Origin: Deltaproteobacteria bacterium | GTDB taxonomy: Bacteria > Desulfobacterota > Desulfobulbia > Desulfobulbales > Desulfobulbaceae | Assembly: GCA_024280455.1 (NCBI GenBank) | Contig: JAJRQC010000101.1 | Coordinates: 1 to 34,628 of the forward strand | Direction: 5' to 3' | DNA length: 34,628 nucleotides | Shown: positions 8,616 through 16,988 of the stretch, in pieces | Numbering within the stretch: position 1 is the first letter of the stretch | How the letters are laid out: every line of letters starts with the position of its first letter | The notes under the pieces: model-generated | The model's database searches: none | What the model saw: only the letters and a program-made list of their open reading frames with translations | Told to the model about the DNA's origin: nothing | Made by a program: the position numbers and the translations under genes

Positions 8616-9071
8616 ATGGCACTGATACGATTTACGGAACGGCCCCATTTCAGGAATCCCTGGGCTGAATTTGAACGTATACGTCGCGGCCTGGATGAGC
8701 TTTCACAAAATCTGATTTCCGAAGGTAAAATGCATATGCACGCCACGGTCTACCCGCCGCTGAACATGTACGAAAATGCAGACTCTCTGATTATCAAGGC
8801 GGAACTACCCGGTGTTCAGGCCGAAGACCTTGACATTTCAGTCGAGGGTGACACCCTGACCCTGCTGGGTAAAAGAAAAGCGCACCAGGAAGAGGAACAG
8901 ACCTCGTACCATCGCCGGGAAATTGAGGCTGGTAACTTCAGCCGGGCCATCGCCCTGCCGACCAAAGTGGATCTCGACAAGATCACGGCAAAACTTGTTG
9001 ATGGTGTTCTGACCATTACTTTGACAAAAGCAGACGAAGTCAAACCCAGACAGATAAGCATAACCACCTGA
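8616..9071 (+). CDS. Hsp20/alpha-crystallin small heat-shock protein 1
   Basis: 151 residues. After a ~40-residue N-terminal arm comes the alpha-crystallin domain: YPPLNMYENADSLIIKAELPGV at the start, GKRKAHQEEEQTSYHRRE in the middle and the closing DGVLTITLTKAD (the G-V-L motif). An ATP-independent holdase that binds unfolding cytoplasmic proteins as an oligomer. Shine-Dalgarno GAGGAGG before the ATG. The C-terminal RQISI supplies an I-x-I anchoring motif. Confidence 0.92.
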   Translation: MALIRFTERPHFRNPWAEFERIRRGLDELSQNLISEGKMHMHATVYPPLNMYENADSLIIKAELPGVQAEDLDISVEGDTLTLLGKRKAHQEEEQTSYHRREIEAGNFSRAIALPTKVDLDKITAKLVDGVLTITLTKADEVKPRQISITT

Positions 9072-9141
9072 AGCTGTTACAGGTGAGCGTTCTGCAAGTA
9101 CATACGAAGAAACCCAGAGGACAGAAACGAGGAGGAACGCC

Positions 9142-9540
9142 ATGAGTGAAAAAGAACTCAAGGTTCAAGAAAAACAGCTCGTGCAGCAGGAAAATGAAGA
9201 GACAAAGCCGGAAAAATACTTTGTGCCTGCTGTTGACATCTTTGAAACCGACGAACAGGTAACGGTTGTTGCAGAAATGCCGGGGGTGAAGAGTACCGGG
9301 GTCGATGTCTCCCTTGAAGATGACGTATTGACCATCCGCGGTCATCGGGAAGAAGACGAGATTGACGGCCGCCTGCTCCTGCAGGAGTATGAAAGCGGTT
9401 CCTACCTGCGCCGGTTTACCATGGCCGAAACCATTGACCGGGACAAGATCCGCGCCTCCATGAGCGGCGGGCTGCTCAAGGTTGAACTGCCCAAGGCGGC
9501 TCCGGCACAACCGCGCAGGATTGAGGTCCAGGCCGGTTGA
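9142..9540 (+). CDS. Hsp20/alpha-crystallin small heat-shock protein 2
   Basis: 132 residues, a second alpha-crystallin domain: VPAVDIFETDEQVTVVAEMPGV, TIRGHREEDE, SGGLLKVELPK. The N-terminal arm is short, charged and Gln/Lys-rich (KELKVQEKQLVQQENEE), unlike its neighbour, and the C-terminal RRIEV is a weak anchoring motif. A pair with different arms suggests a hetero-oligomer or divided roles, by inference. Good Shine-Dalgarno (GAGGAGG). It sits 70 bp after the first gene with no terminator seen between them. Confidence 0.92.
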   Translation: MSEKELKVQEKQLVQQENEETKPEKYFVPAVDIFETDEQVTVVAEMPGVKSTGVDVSLEDDVLTIRGHREEDEIDGRLLLQEYESGSYLRRFTMAETIDRDKIRASMSGGLLKVELPKAAPAQPRRIEVQAG

Positions 9541-9572
9541 CCGTAAAAAACAGAGTGTCCCTGCTTTTTACG

Positions 9573-10379
9573 CTACCTGTTTCCTCCGCCTGTCCGTTCC
9601 GGGCAGGCGGGATTACTGTATTCAACAAGCTCCGCAGTCAGGGAACCGATCAGAATTTTTGAATTAATCGCAACCGGTATCCGGCAGGCATCATCGGTGA
9701 GCCAGAACACCGTATCGCCATCCTTATCATAGAGCCCCTTGAAATCCATCTTCGGCATTATTTTTACCGTATCCACCTTACCAAAGATGGAGTCCATTTT
9801 CTCTCTGCCCAGCATGACAACGGCCACCTCATGCCGTTTTTCATCGACATAGGTGGGGACAACATTCCCCTGCTCCAAAAACTTCAGAGCACGGGTAATA
9901 AAAAAAGAGGAAAACTCGTTATAGGCTGTTCCGGCAAGGGTAAAGGTTTTCACCGGCTGATCGTTCTTTTGATAGCTGACCTCAAGGCGCTGCTGGTCAT
10001 ACAGGGTCAGACGACGGGTTTCGCGACCGCCATGCCCCTCCCTTTGCAACACTTCGTACCTGTAGGGCAGCTTCAGAACACCACGAACCATCGTGGTGAA
10101 GATGTCATCGACCGGATAAAAGAGACGAAACATTCCGTAGTCGCTTACCCGGGCTTGTATTCTATAACCGTCACCATTTTCAGCCCGGCTGACAACAAGG
10201 TCCAGGTCGCCGATCTTGATCCCACCGGACCAGGAAATCGAATAATGCATGACCTCACTACCGGAGAAAATCGTATTCAGGACATCTTTTTGAATATGCA
10301 GCAGAGGGGGTGCATCCTGAGCAGACAAAGAACCGGCTGAAGCAAAAGACAATACAATAAAAAGCAGGAAACGTGACAT
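9573..10379 (-). CDS. DUF3108 exported protein, last gene of the menaquinone operon
   Basis: 268 residues with a signal peptide (SRFLLFIVLSFASAGSLSAQ). The mature part matches DUF3108: HYSISWSGGIKIGDLDL near the start, then FFITRALKFLEQG, and a C-terminal WLTDDACRIPVAINSKI. The function of DUF3108 is not established; it is probably a periplasmic or outer-envelope beta protein. Its ATG overlaps the TGA of the prenyltransferase gene (ATGA), so it is translated with the menaquinone genes. Confidence 0.75.
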   Translation of the reverse strand: MSRFLLFIVLSFASAGSLSAQDAPPLLHIQKDVLNTIFSGSEVMHYSISWSGGIKIGDLDLVVSRAENGDGYRIQARVSDYGMFRLFYPVDDIFTTMVRGVLKLPYRYEVLQREGHGGRETRRLTLYDQQRLEVSYQKNDQPVKTFTLAGTAYNEFSSFFITRALKFLEQGNVVPTYVDEKRHEVAVVMLGREKMDSIFGKVDTVKIMPKMDFKGLYDKDGDTVFWLTDDACRIPVAINSKILIGSLTAELVEYSNPACPERTGGGNR

Positions 10380-11232
10380 CAGACGGTCAGTAAAGAAAGC
10401 CAGGTGGCCAGGAACAGGGTCAGGGCGATGAACCCGTTCATGGAGAAAAAAGAGACCTGGATGCGGGAAAGATCTCTCGGATTCACCACCAGATGCTGAT
10501 AAAAGAGGGCTGCCCCGGTCAGGAGAAGACCTCCGTAATAAAACATGTTCAGTTCACTTTGGTAACCGGTCAGGGTGAAGAAGACAAAGGCCAGAACATG
10601 GAAAAAAACAGCCAGATGAAAGGCACGCCTGCGGCCAAGGGTGGCGGGCATGGAGTGCAGTCCGGCCTTGCGGTCAAAATCGGCATCAAGACAGGCGTAA
10701 ATGCAGTCAAAGCCGGTGACCCAGAACAGGACGCCAAGGGACAGTACCCAGGGATAGTTACTCAGAGATCCGGCCACGGCAACCCAGCCGCCCAGGGGTG
10801 AAAAGGCCAGAGCCACCCCGAGCACCAGGTGACAGAGCCAGGTAAAGCGCTTGGTCAGTGAGTAGACCAGGGTCAGGCCAAGGGCAATAGGCGCAATCAT
10901 CAGGGCCAGGGGGTTGAGCATGTAACAGGCAATAAAAAAAGCAGTCCGCTGACAATGACCATGGCCCAGGACTCGGTCAGGCTGACCTCACCGGCGGGAA
11001 TGGCCCGGTTGGCAGTCCGTGGGTTGGCGGCATCAAACCGACGATCGGCGATGCGGTTAAACCCCATGGCACAGGTTCGGGCCCCGACCATGGCCAGGAC
11101 CACAAAGAAAAAAACCCGTAAAGAGGGTACTCCGCGACCGGCGAGAAAAGCGCCCATCAAGGCAAAGGGCATTGCAAAAACGGTGTGCTTGAACTTGATC
11201 ATTTCAAGCAGGGTTTGAATTTTTTTCCGCAT
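10379..11232 (-). CDS. mqnP: UbiA-family prenyltransferase (MqnP-like), split by a -1 frameshift
   Basis: The gene reads in two frames. The first half (from ATG 11232, or 11250 overlapping ubiX) has the Asp-rich prenyl-diphosphate motif NRIADRRFD. The second half, in the -1 frame, has the second motif DADFDRKAG and further membrane helices. The break lies in a T7 run (A7 at 10934-10940 on the plus strand). There CTT-TTT-TTA can be read as U_UUU_UUA, the canonical -1 slippery heptamer in the correct phase, and a -1 slip gives an uninterrupted protein of about 284 residues. MqnP-type enzymes attach the polyprenyl tail to 1,4-dihydroxy-6-naphthoate in the membrane. The break could be a sequencing error, a mutation or programmed slippage. 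Confidence 0.8.
10933..10939 (-). other. Slippery heptamer U_UUU_UUA inside ubiA/mqnP
   Basis: On the minus strand the codons CTG-CTT-TTT-TTA-TTG contain T-TTT-TTA in the zero frame. A -1 shift continues as ATT-GCC-TGT-TAC-ATG, which restores the UbiA reading frame. A T7 homopolymer is also a common sequencing-error site and a possible transcriptional slippage site. Confidence 0.6.
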
Positions 11233-11234
11233 GG

Positions 11235-11801
11235 CTACATTCCACTCCACCTGGGAACATCCACATCCAGCCCTATCTGGTCACAGATTCGGGCGGCAAA
11301 CTGACGGGCCATCTCCTGCAGGGTTTTGGGCTGCAGGTAAAAAGAAGGCATTGGTGGACAGATTATTCCACCGGCCTCCTGAACAGCGAGCATGTTGCGC
11401 AGGTGGGTTCGATTCAGTGGTGTTTCCCGGACCGCAAGGACCAGCGGTCGCCGTTCTTTCAAGGTAACATCTGCAGCACGATGGATCAGGTTGCCGCTGT
11501 AGCCTCCGGCAATGGCACCCAGGGTGCCGGTGGTACAGGGAAGAATCACCATGGCTGCGTAGCGGCTTGAACCCGAAGCCGGAGGAGCGGTAAAATCATC
11601 AATATCAAACCAGTGGCGCACTCCGGCAAGGCTTTTATACTCTTTCAACCCCAGTTCCAGTTGCAGTACCTTCTCGCCGCTGCCGGATACAATCCCGTGT
11701 ACTTCTACAGACTGCTCCTTAAGCAACGCAAGGAACTCGGGCACATACAGCATGCCGGTAGCACCGGTCACTGCCAGAAGTATTTTTTTGTTTTCTCCCA
11801 T
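11235..11801 (-). CDS. ubiX: UbiX-family flavin prenyltransferase (MqnM role)
   Basis: 188 residues. Signature parts are AVTGATGMLYVPEFL at the FMN site, ILPCTTGTLGAIAGGYSGNLIHRAADV and LVLAVRETPLNRTHLRNM. It makes prenylated FMN, the cofactor for UbiD-type decarboxylases. In the futalosine pathway this role is called MqnM and serves the MqnL decarboxylase, which is not in the window. The menG start is 5 bases from this gene's upstream end and the gene is followed directly by the prenyltransferase. Confidence 0.9.
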   Translation of the reverse strand: MGENKKILLAVTGATGMLYVPEFLALLKEQSVEVHGIVSGSGEKVLQLELGLKEYKSLAGVRHWFDIDDFTAPPASGSSRYAAMVILPCTTGTLGAIAGGYSGNLIHRAADVTLKERRPLVLAVRETPLNRTHLRNMLAVQEAGGIICPPMPSFYLQPKTLQEMARQFAARICDQIGLDVDVPRWSGM

Positions 11802-11805
11802 TCGC

Positions 11806-12531
11806 TTATTTTATTCCAATGTAGATTGAAACAATACCAAAACTGAGCGGTTTTCGCTCAACATGGGAAAATCCGGCCTCACGCATCATGGAGAGCAGTT
11901 CTTCAGGTTCATAAAAGGCGGCAATGGATGAGGCCAGATATTCATACGCCTCTTTATCCCCCGAGACCAGCCCGGCCACAAAAGGCAACACCCGGTTCAG
12001 ATAAAAACTGTAGACCGGTTTTATAATAAAGTTGGTGGGCCGGGAAAACTCAAGGATCAGCAACTTTCCATGCACCCGGAGTACACGATGCATCTCACCC
12101 AGTCCCTGTTGGGTTCGGGCCAGGTTACGGACGCCAAAGGCGACGGTACAGCCGTGAAAGGTATCGGACGGAGCCGGGATCTCTTCGCCATCACCGCAGA
12201 CTGGAAAAATACGCTTTTTGCGATCATCTTCGGGCAAGGCTTTCTTTCCGGCCCTGAGCATATCTTCACAGAAATCAACCGAGAGCACCTGACGTTTTTT
12301 TGCCTGCCGGGTCAACTCCAGAGAGAGCGGCAGGGTTCCGGCGCAGAGGTCCAGCACAGGGCCGGCGGGAAACTCAGCCAGCAGACGGGTGGTCTTCCAG
12401 CGCCAGTAGCGGTCAATCTGCATCGACAGAAGCGAATTGAGCAGATCATAACGACCGCTTATGGCGGAAAACTTATCGCGGACAAACTTTTTCTTATCAT
12501 CCGGCTTGGGAAATGAAGATGGCTCAACCAT
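11806..12531 (-). CDS. menG: Demethylmenaquinone methyltransferase (UbiE/MenG)
   Basis: 241 residues. The SAM-binding loop is VLDLCAGTLPLSLEL; family signatures are the N-terminal FSAISGRYDLLNSLLSMQID and VAFGVRNL, followed by HRVLRVHGKLLILEFSRP. It C-methylates demethylmenaquinone, the last step of menaquinone synthesis. Sits between mqnA and ubiX in the operon. Confidence 0.92.
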   Translation of the reverse strand: MVEPSSFPKPDDKKKFVRDKFSAISGRYDLLNSLLSMQIDRYWRWKTTRLLAEFPAGPVLDLCAGTLPLSLELTRQAKKRQVLSVDFCEDMLRAGKKALPEDDRKKRIFPVCGDGEEIPAPSDTFHGCTVAFGVRNLARTQQGLGEMHRVLRVHGKLLILEFSRPTNFIIKPVYSFYLNRVLPFVAGLVSGDKEAYEYLASSIAAFYEPEELLSMMREAGFSHVERKPLSFGIVSIYIGIK

Positions 12532-12540
12532 TGTATTTTA

Positions 12541-12563
12541 GGGTTAGGGACCAGGGGTTAGGG
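12541..12563 (+). other. G-quadruplex-type, telomere-like G-run in the mqnA-menG gap
   Basis: GGG-TTA-GGG-ACCA-GGGG-TTA-GGG satisfies a four-run G-quadruplex pattern with loops of 3, 4 and 3. It lies on the plus strand, which is the template for the minus-strand menaquinone operon, in the 54-bp gap between mqnA and menG. Confidence 0.6.
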
Positions 12564-12585
12564 TTTAGCTATCAGGGGGCAGCCT

Positions 12586-13416
12586 TTATAGCTCAGGAAA
12601 AATCTTCATGGGCAGGGCATGCCTGTCGGCCTCACCCCGTTCAATGAGCAGGGTGAAAAACCGCTGCAACCCCTGCTGCTTAATGGGCTGCAGGTCATAC
12701 TCCATTGCATGCAGATACGAGGAGCAGGCCGCACAGTCCATGGGAATCCGCCGGGCAACCCGGTCGCAGATCTCCGGCAGACGGGCCAGGCCATTGGTTC
12801 GGCAGTCAAGCAGGGTCTGGTGGATCCGCCTGACTTGATCAGGCTCCTGCTGCAAATACTCCTCACGGACGGCAAAGACGGCAAAGACAAAGGGCAGCGC
12901 GGTTTGCTTATACCAGACTTCAGCCAGATCCAGCTGCACAGGGTATCGATTTTCATAGCGGAGCCGCAGGGCCTCGTCACCAATGGCAAGAATTGCGGCG
13001 GGTTCTTCCTCAGCCTGCCGATCGGCAAAGACCTCACCCCGGTAATAGGTGGGTTTGACAGAATAAAACTCTTCCAAGACAATCTTGACTAAACTAACCG
13101 AGGTATCGGACTGACCGGTCATCAACACGGATCGGCCGTCAAGTTCTTCCGGCGCAGCAGTTGAAAACAGAAAAACCGAACCAACCGGGCCGGTGGCTGA
13201 AATGGAGAGATCAGCCAATATCCGGTAACGTTCAGGCCGGGCCGCATACTCGTAGGAGGAGACAAAACCAAGATCAAGCTCGTTAGCAGCCAGCATCCGG
13301 TTCAGGCTGGCTGGAGGCGCCTCAATCACCTGCCAGTCGGCCTCGTGCACCTGCTCTTTCCATATCTCATAAATAGGCGCAGTATTTATGTAGTTGACCA
13401 TTCCTATACGTGTCAT
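12586..13416 (-). CDS. mqnA: Chorismate dehydratase
   Basis: 276 residues from ATG 13416; a GTG at 13434 would add six residues and overlap the upstream gene. The N-terminus TRIGMVNYINTAPIYE is the MqnA signature; DLGFVSSYEYA and SDTSVSLVKIVLEEFY follow in the periplasmic-binding-like fold. MqnA removes water from chorismate to give 3-enolpyruvylbenzoate, the entry to futalosine-route menaquinone synthesis. Confidence 0.9.
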   Translation of the reverse strand: MTRIGMVNYINTAPIYEIWKEQVHEADWQVIEAPPASLNRMLAANELDLGFVSSYEYAARPERYRILADLSISATGPVGSVFLFSTAAPEELDGRSVLMTGQSDTSVSLVKIVLEEFYSVKPTYYRGEVFADRQAEEEPAAILAIGDEALRLRYENRYPVQLDLAEVWYKQTALPFVFAVFAVREEYLQQEPDQVRRIHQTLLDCRTNGLARLPEICDRVARRIPMDCAACSSYLHAMEYDLQPIKQQGLQRFFTLLIERGEADRHALPMKIFPEL

Positions 13417-13426
13417 AATTCTCTCG

Positions 13427-14656
13427 TCAGCCACTCACCCATTGCGGTTTAGTACTGCTCCCCCTATGAACCAGGGCAGCGCAAACCTCTTGTTCTTTTT
13501 GCAGGTCCGATGCTACCGGTACGGCAAGAAAGTGACTGCTCCGACCGGGGTCCAGGGTTCCATACTCAGCCTCTATGCCAAGCGCAGCAGCTCCGCCCGC
13601 AGTCGCCATCCTTAGAATTTCATAGGGATCAATCTCGGGATGATCCTCAGCAAGCAGCTGCATTTCACGCCACATGGAAACCTCCGGATTACTGGCTGCT
13701 GAATCGGTTCCAAGGGCCGGAAGTATCCCCTGGCGAAGATAGGCTGCAACCGGGGCTGTGCCAACCTGGAGAAACCGGTTGCTTCCAGGGCAGAGACAGA
13801 TTTTTGCACCGCTCTCTTTCAACAGGGTAATTTCACTTTCACTGACATGAATGGCATGGACACACAGAGTTTTCTCATCCAAAACCCCGAGGCTATGTAA
13901 ATACTGTACAGACCCCTCAATGTCAATTCCCGCCCAGCTAAACGTATCTTCATAAAAACCGCGCTTCCGTAAAAAATCTGCCATTTCACCAGTACCACTG
14001 GTGAGCATGCTGTTTTCAGAAACGGGTTCCGCCACATGGATGGGAAAGAGAAAACCCAACTGGTCAGCCCTTTTTTTCAAGGCCCGGATCAATTCCGGAT
14101 GAGTTGAATAGGGAGCATGGGCGGTGCAGGCGATATGATCGTCTGCCTTTCCAAGCTTTTTCAGGGCTGGAACAAGGGAGCCCCTTGTCAATCCGAGATA
14201 TTCAAGAAATGGGAAGAGCAGGCCGGGGAATACACCAACAAGCTTGCGGGCCACCCCGGTGTTGCCGATATCGGCAAGGGCAAGGACTCCGCTGTCATGC
14301 TGAACCTGCAAAACATCTAAGGCCGCCTCCTCAACATGGGGACCGGTCACACCCAGAGCCTCGCGTTCACTCAGCATTTCCGTGAGCCAGTCGGTAAAAC
14401 TCTCCGCTGGATTTCCCTGGCTCAAATGGGCTAGATTAGAGAGTTCCAGGTGGATATGGGCATTGATCAGCCCCGGCATCAGAACGCAGCCATCATGATC
14501 CTCAACCGCCGCTCCGGCAAATTCCGCCTCAAGCTCACGAAACGGGCCGACCGCGGCAATAGTCTTGTCGTGGAGGACGACGGCTCCATCGGCAACAATG
14601 GGACCGGCCATGGAAATGAGCCAGGGGGCACGATGTATGACTACAGGAAGTTGCAC
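13427..14656 (-). CDS. mqnX: Amidohydrolase, probable aminodeoxyfutalosine deaminase
   Basis: 409 residues. Metal ligands of the amidohydrolase superfamily are visible: HIH in INAHIHLE, HVAE, HAIH and the Asp of GTDSAASN. This belongs to the SAH/guanine/aminofutalosine deaminase group. Its position between mqnC and mqnA makes deamination of 6-amino-6-deoxyfutalosine to futalosine the most likely reaction. An S-adenosylhomocysteine deaminase activity cannot be excluded from sequence. Confidence 0.8.
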   Translation of the reverse strand: MQLPVVIHRAPWLISMAGPIVADGAVVLHDKTIAAVGPFRELEAEFAGAAVEDHDGCVLMPGLINAHIHLELSNLAHLSQGNPAESFTDWLTEMLSEREALGVTGPHVEEAALDVLQVQHDSGVLALADIGNTGVARKLVGVFPGLLFPFLEYLGLTRGSLVPALKKLGKADDHIACTAHAPYSTHPELIRALKKRADQLGFLFPIHVAEPVSENSMLTSGTGEMADFLRKRGFYEDTFSWAGIDIEGSVQYLHSLGVLDEKTLCVHAIHVSESEITLLKESGAKICLCPGSNRFLQVGTAPVAAYLRQGILPALGTDSAASNPEVSMWREMQLLAEDHPEIDPYEILRMATAGGAAALGIEAEYGTLDPGRSSHFLAVPVASDLQKEQEVCAALVHRGSSTKPQWVSG

Positions 14657-14686
14657 GGAAACAAGTTTGATAAAAAAATAAAAAAA

Positions 14687-15748
14687 TCAGGCCGGAGTGT
14701 AATCCATCAACCGCTGCCGGGGCTCAAATCCGGCGGCACGGACCAGGTGCTGGATTTCCTCTTCAGTCAATCTGAAATGGACCCCGGCTGCAGCAACAAC
14801 ATTTTCTTCAATCATGGTTGAGCCGAAATCGTTGGCGCCGAAGAAAAGGGAAACCTGGGCGATCTTCGGGCCCTGGGTGACCCAGGAGGCCTGGATGTTA
14901 TCAAAATTATCAAGAAAGATCCTGCTTAAGGCCAGCATCCGCAGGTAGGAAAATCCGGAGGTTTTTTCTATTTCTACAGCTTGAGCCAGCGCCGTGTTGT
15001 CGGGCTGAAAGGGCCAGGGAATAAAGGCGGTAAAACCGCCGGTGCGGTCCTGGAGATCACGCAACCGTTGCAGATGCTCAAGCCGCTCCTCGATGGTCTC
15101 AACGTGGCCGAACATCATGGTGGCCGTGGTACGCATGCCCAGATTATGGGCCTCTTCCATCACCTCTATCCAGCGGTCGGCCGAACACTTGCGCGGCGCC
15201 AGCGATTCGCGGACACGGTCGGAGAGGATTTCAGCCCCGCCGCCGGGCATGGAATCAAGCCCTGCCGACATGAGTCGTTCAAGAACGGCCACGGTTGAGA
15301 GTCCGGAGAGTTCGGCAAAATGACAGATCTCAGGTGGTGAACAGCCATGGACATGAATACCGGTTTTTTTCATGAAGTGCAGCATATCTTCATAAAACTC
15401 AAGCGGTTTATCCGGATGGAGCCCTCCCTGAAGCAGAATCTGGGTGCCGCCGAGTTCCTGGGTCTCGAGAATTTTCTGCTTCAATTCCTCGTTGGTGAGT
15501 AAGATCCCGCCCGCCTCTTCCGGGGCCTTGAAAAAGGCACAGAACTTACAGGCCGAAATGCAGATATCGGTATAATTGATATTGCGGTCAATCACATAGG
15601 TAACCACCGGCTCCGGGTGCTTTTTTTTGCAAATGGCGTTGGCCGCAAAGCCGAGTTGATAGAGATCCGCCTCAGCATACAGCTTGAGAAACTCATCGCC
15701 GGAAATACGCCTGCCGGCCAGTACCTTGTCAACTATTTCCTGAACCAT
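14687..15748 (-). CDS. mqnC: Cyclic dehypoxanthine futalosine synthase (radical SAM)
   Basis: 353 residues from ATG 15748; a TTG at 15766 overlaps the mqnE stop. The radical SAM cluster motif is CISACKFC (C-x3-C-x2-C). TATMMFGHVET and FIPWPFQPDNT distinguish MqnC from MqnE. It cyclises dehypoxanthine futalosine using a 5'-deoxyadenosyl radical. Follows mqnE by 14 bases. Confidence 0.92.
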   Translation of the reverse strand: MVQEIVDKVLAGRRISGDEFLKLYAEADLYQLGFAANAICKKKHPEPVVTYVIDRNINYTDICISACKFCAFFKAPEEAGGILLTNEELKQKILETQELGGTQILLQGGLHPDKPLEFYEDMLHFMKKTGIHVHGCSPPEICHFAELSGLSTVAVLERLMSAGLDSMPGGGAEILSDRVRESLAPRKCSADRWIEVMEEAHNLGMRTTATMMFGHVETIEERLEHLQRLRDLQDRTGGFTAFIPWPFQPDNTALAQAVEIEKTSGFSYLRMLALSRIFLDNFDNIQASWVTQGPKIAQVSLFFGANDFGSTMIEENVVAAAGVHFRLTEEEIQHLVRAAGFEPRQRLMDYTPA

Positions 15749-15762
15749 AATCTGATCTGATC

Positions 15763-16857
15763 TCAAAAAGTCTCGATGACGTTATAAAGGGTGTCGCGCT
15801 GGACCGGAGTTCGACCGGCCTCCTTGATCAGCCGGATCAATGTCTTATGGCCCAGGGCCTGTTCAGTCTCGGCCCCGGCCATATGGGTGATCACCTCTTC
15901 CTTGACCGTACCGTCCATATCATCGGCACCAAAGGAAAGCGCAACCTGGGCCATCTTGGGACCGATCATGACCCAGTAGGCCTTGATATGGGGAAAGTTA
16001 TCCAGCATCAAACGGGCAACCGCAACATTTTTCAGGTCGTCCATTCCGGTTGTTCGAGAATGTTCGGACATCTCGGTATTTTTTGGATGAAAGGCAAGCG
16101 GGATATAGGCAAGGAAGCCACCGGTCTCGTCCTGGGTTCTGCGCAGGGCATCAAGATGCTCAAGTCGTTCGTCGATGGTCTCGATGTGCCCATAGAGCAG
16201 GGTTGCATTGGTATTTAATCCATGCCGGTGGGCAATACGGGCAACTTCCAGCCACCCTTCACCGGAAAGCTTTTTCTCACAGGTCAGTTCACGGATGCGG
16301 GGACTGAAGACCTCGGCTCCGCCGCCGGGAATTGAACCAAGTCCTGCATCTTTCAACTCTTCCAGGGTCTCTCCGACTGATTTGCCTGCAAGCTCGGCCA
16401 GATGGTATATTTCGACACAGGTAAAGGCCTGGATATGGACCTCGGGTCGGATCTCTTTAATACCCCGCAACAGGTCCAGGTAATATGAATAGGGCAGATC
16501 GGGATGAATCCCGCCGACCATATGGATCTCGGAGATGGGTTCATCCAGACGCTCACGGACCTTTTCCTTCACATCTTCAACCGTCATCTCATAGGCCTGT
16601 TCATGCCCCTTTTCCTTGCCGAAGGCGCAGAACTTGCAAAGATTGGTGCAGACGTTGGAGTAGTTGATATGCTGGTTGTAAATAAAAAATGCCTGATTGC
16701 CGTTTTTCCGCTCCCGGACGATATTGGCCAGATAACCAAGAGCCAGGAGATTATTTGAAGCAAACAGCCGCCGGCCGTCCTCCATGCTCAACCGCTCCTC
16801 GGCCCGAACTTTTTCTAGGATATCGCCCAACCCGGCCTGTTCAATTAAGGTGTCCAT
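15763..16857 (-). CDS. mqnE: Aminofutalosine synthase (radical SAM)
   Basis: 364 residues. The cluster motif is CTNLCKFC; NATLLYGHIET and YIPLAFHPKNTEM are MqnE-type. It joins 3-enolpyruvylbenzoate with SAM to make 6-amino-6-deoxyfutalosine. First gene of the menaquinone operon. Only ~50 bp separate it from the terminator of the upstream sigma-factor gene, so its promoter must be short or overlap that terminator, or it relies on read-through. Confidence 0.92.
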   Translation of the reverse strand: MDTLIEQAGLGDILEKVRAEERLSMEDGRRLFASNNLLALGYLANIVRERKNGNQAFFIYNQHINYSNVCTNLCKFCAFGKEKGHEQAYEMTVEDVKEKVRERLDEPISEIHMVGGIHPDLPYSYYLDLLRGIKEIRPEVHIQAFTCVEIYHLAELAGKSVGETLEELKDAGLGSIPGGGAEVFSPRIRELTCEKKLSGEGWLEVARIAHRHGLNTNATLLYGHIETIDERLEHLDALRRTQDETGGFLAYIPLAFHPKNTEMSEHSRTTGMDDLKNVAVARLMLDNFPHIKAYWVMIGPKMAQVALSFGADDMDGTVKEEVITHMAGAETEQALGHKTLIRLIKEAGRTPVQRDTLYNVIETF

Positions 16858-16910
16858 GTTGTTCTCAAGGTATGCGCCGCAGTTCCTGCAGCTAAAAATA
16901 AAAACAAAAC

Positions 16911-16941
16911 AAAAAAAGCCCCTTCTCGGAAAAGAAGGGGC
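16911..16941 (-). terminator. Terminator of the sigma-factor gene
   Basis: A 9-bp GC-rich stem GCCCCTTCT / AGAAGGGGC (16918-16926 and 16933-16941) with a 6-nt loop. On the minus strand it is followed by seven T's (16911-16917 as A's). It lies between the sigma-factor stop and mqnE. Confidence 0.88.
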
Positions 16942-16988
16942 AATACTCTGTACAATACTCTCTTTGCCGACTCTACTCCACGGATGAG

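Noticed and set aside
9541-9572. Terminator between hsp20-2 and the DUF3108 gene
   Set aside because: GTAAAAA/TTTTTAC is A/T-only with a long loop and no G/C stem, so it is too weak to call.
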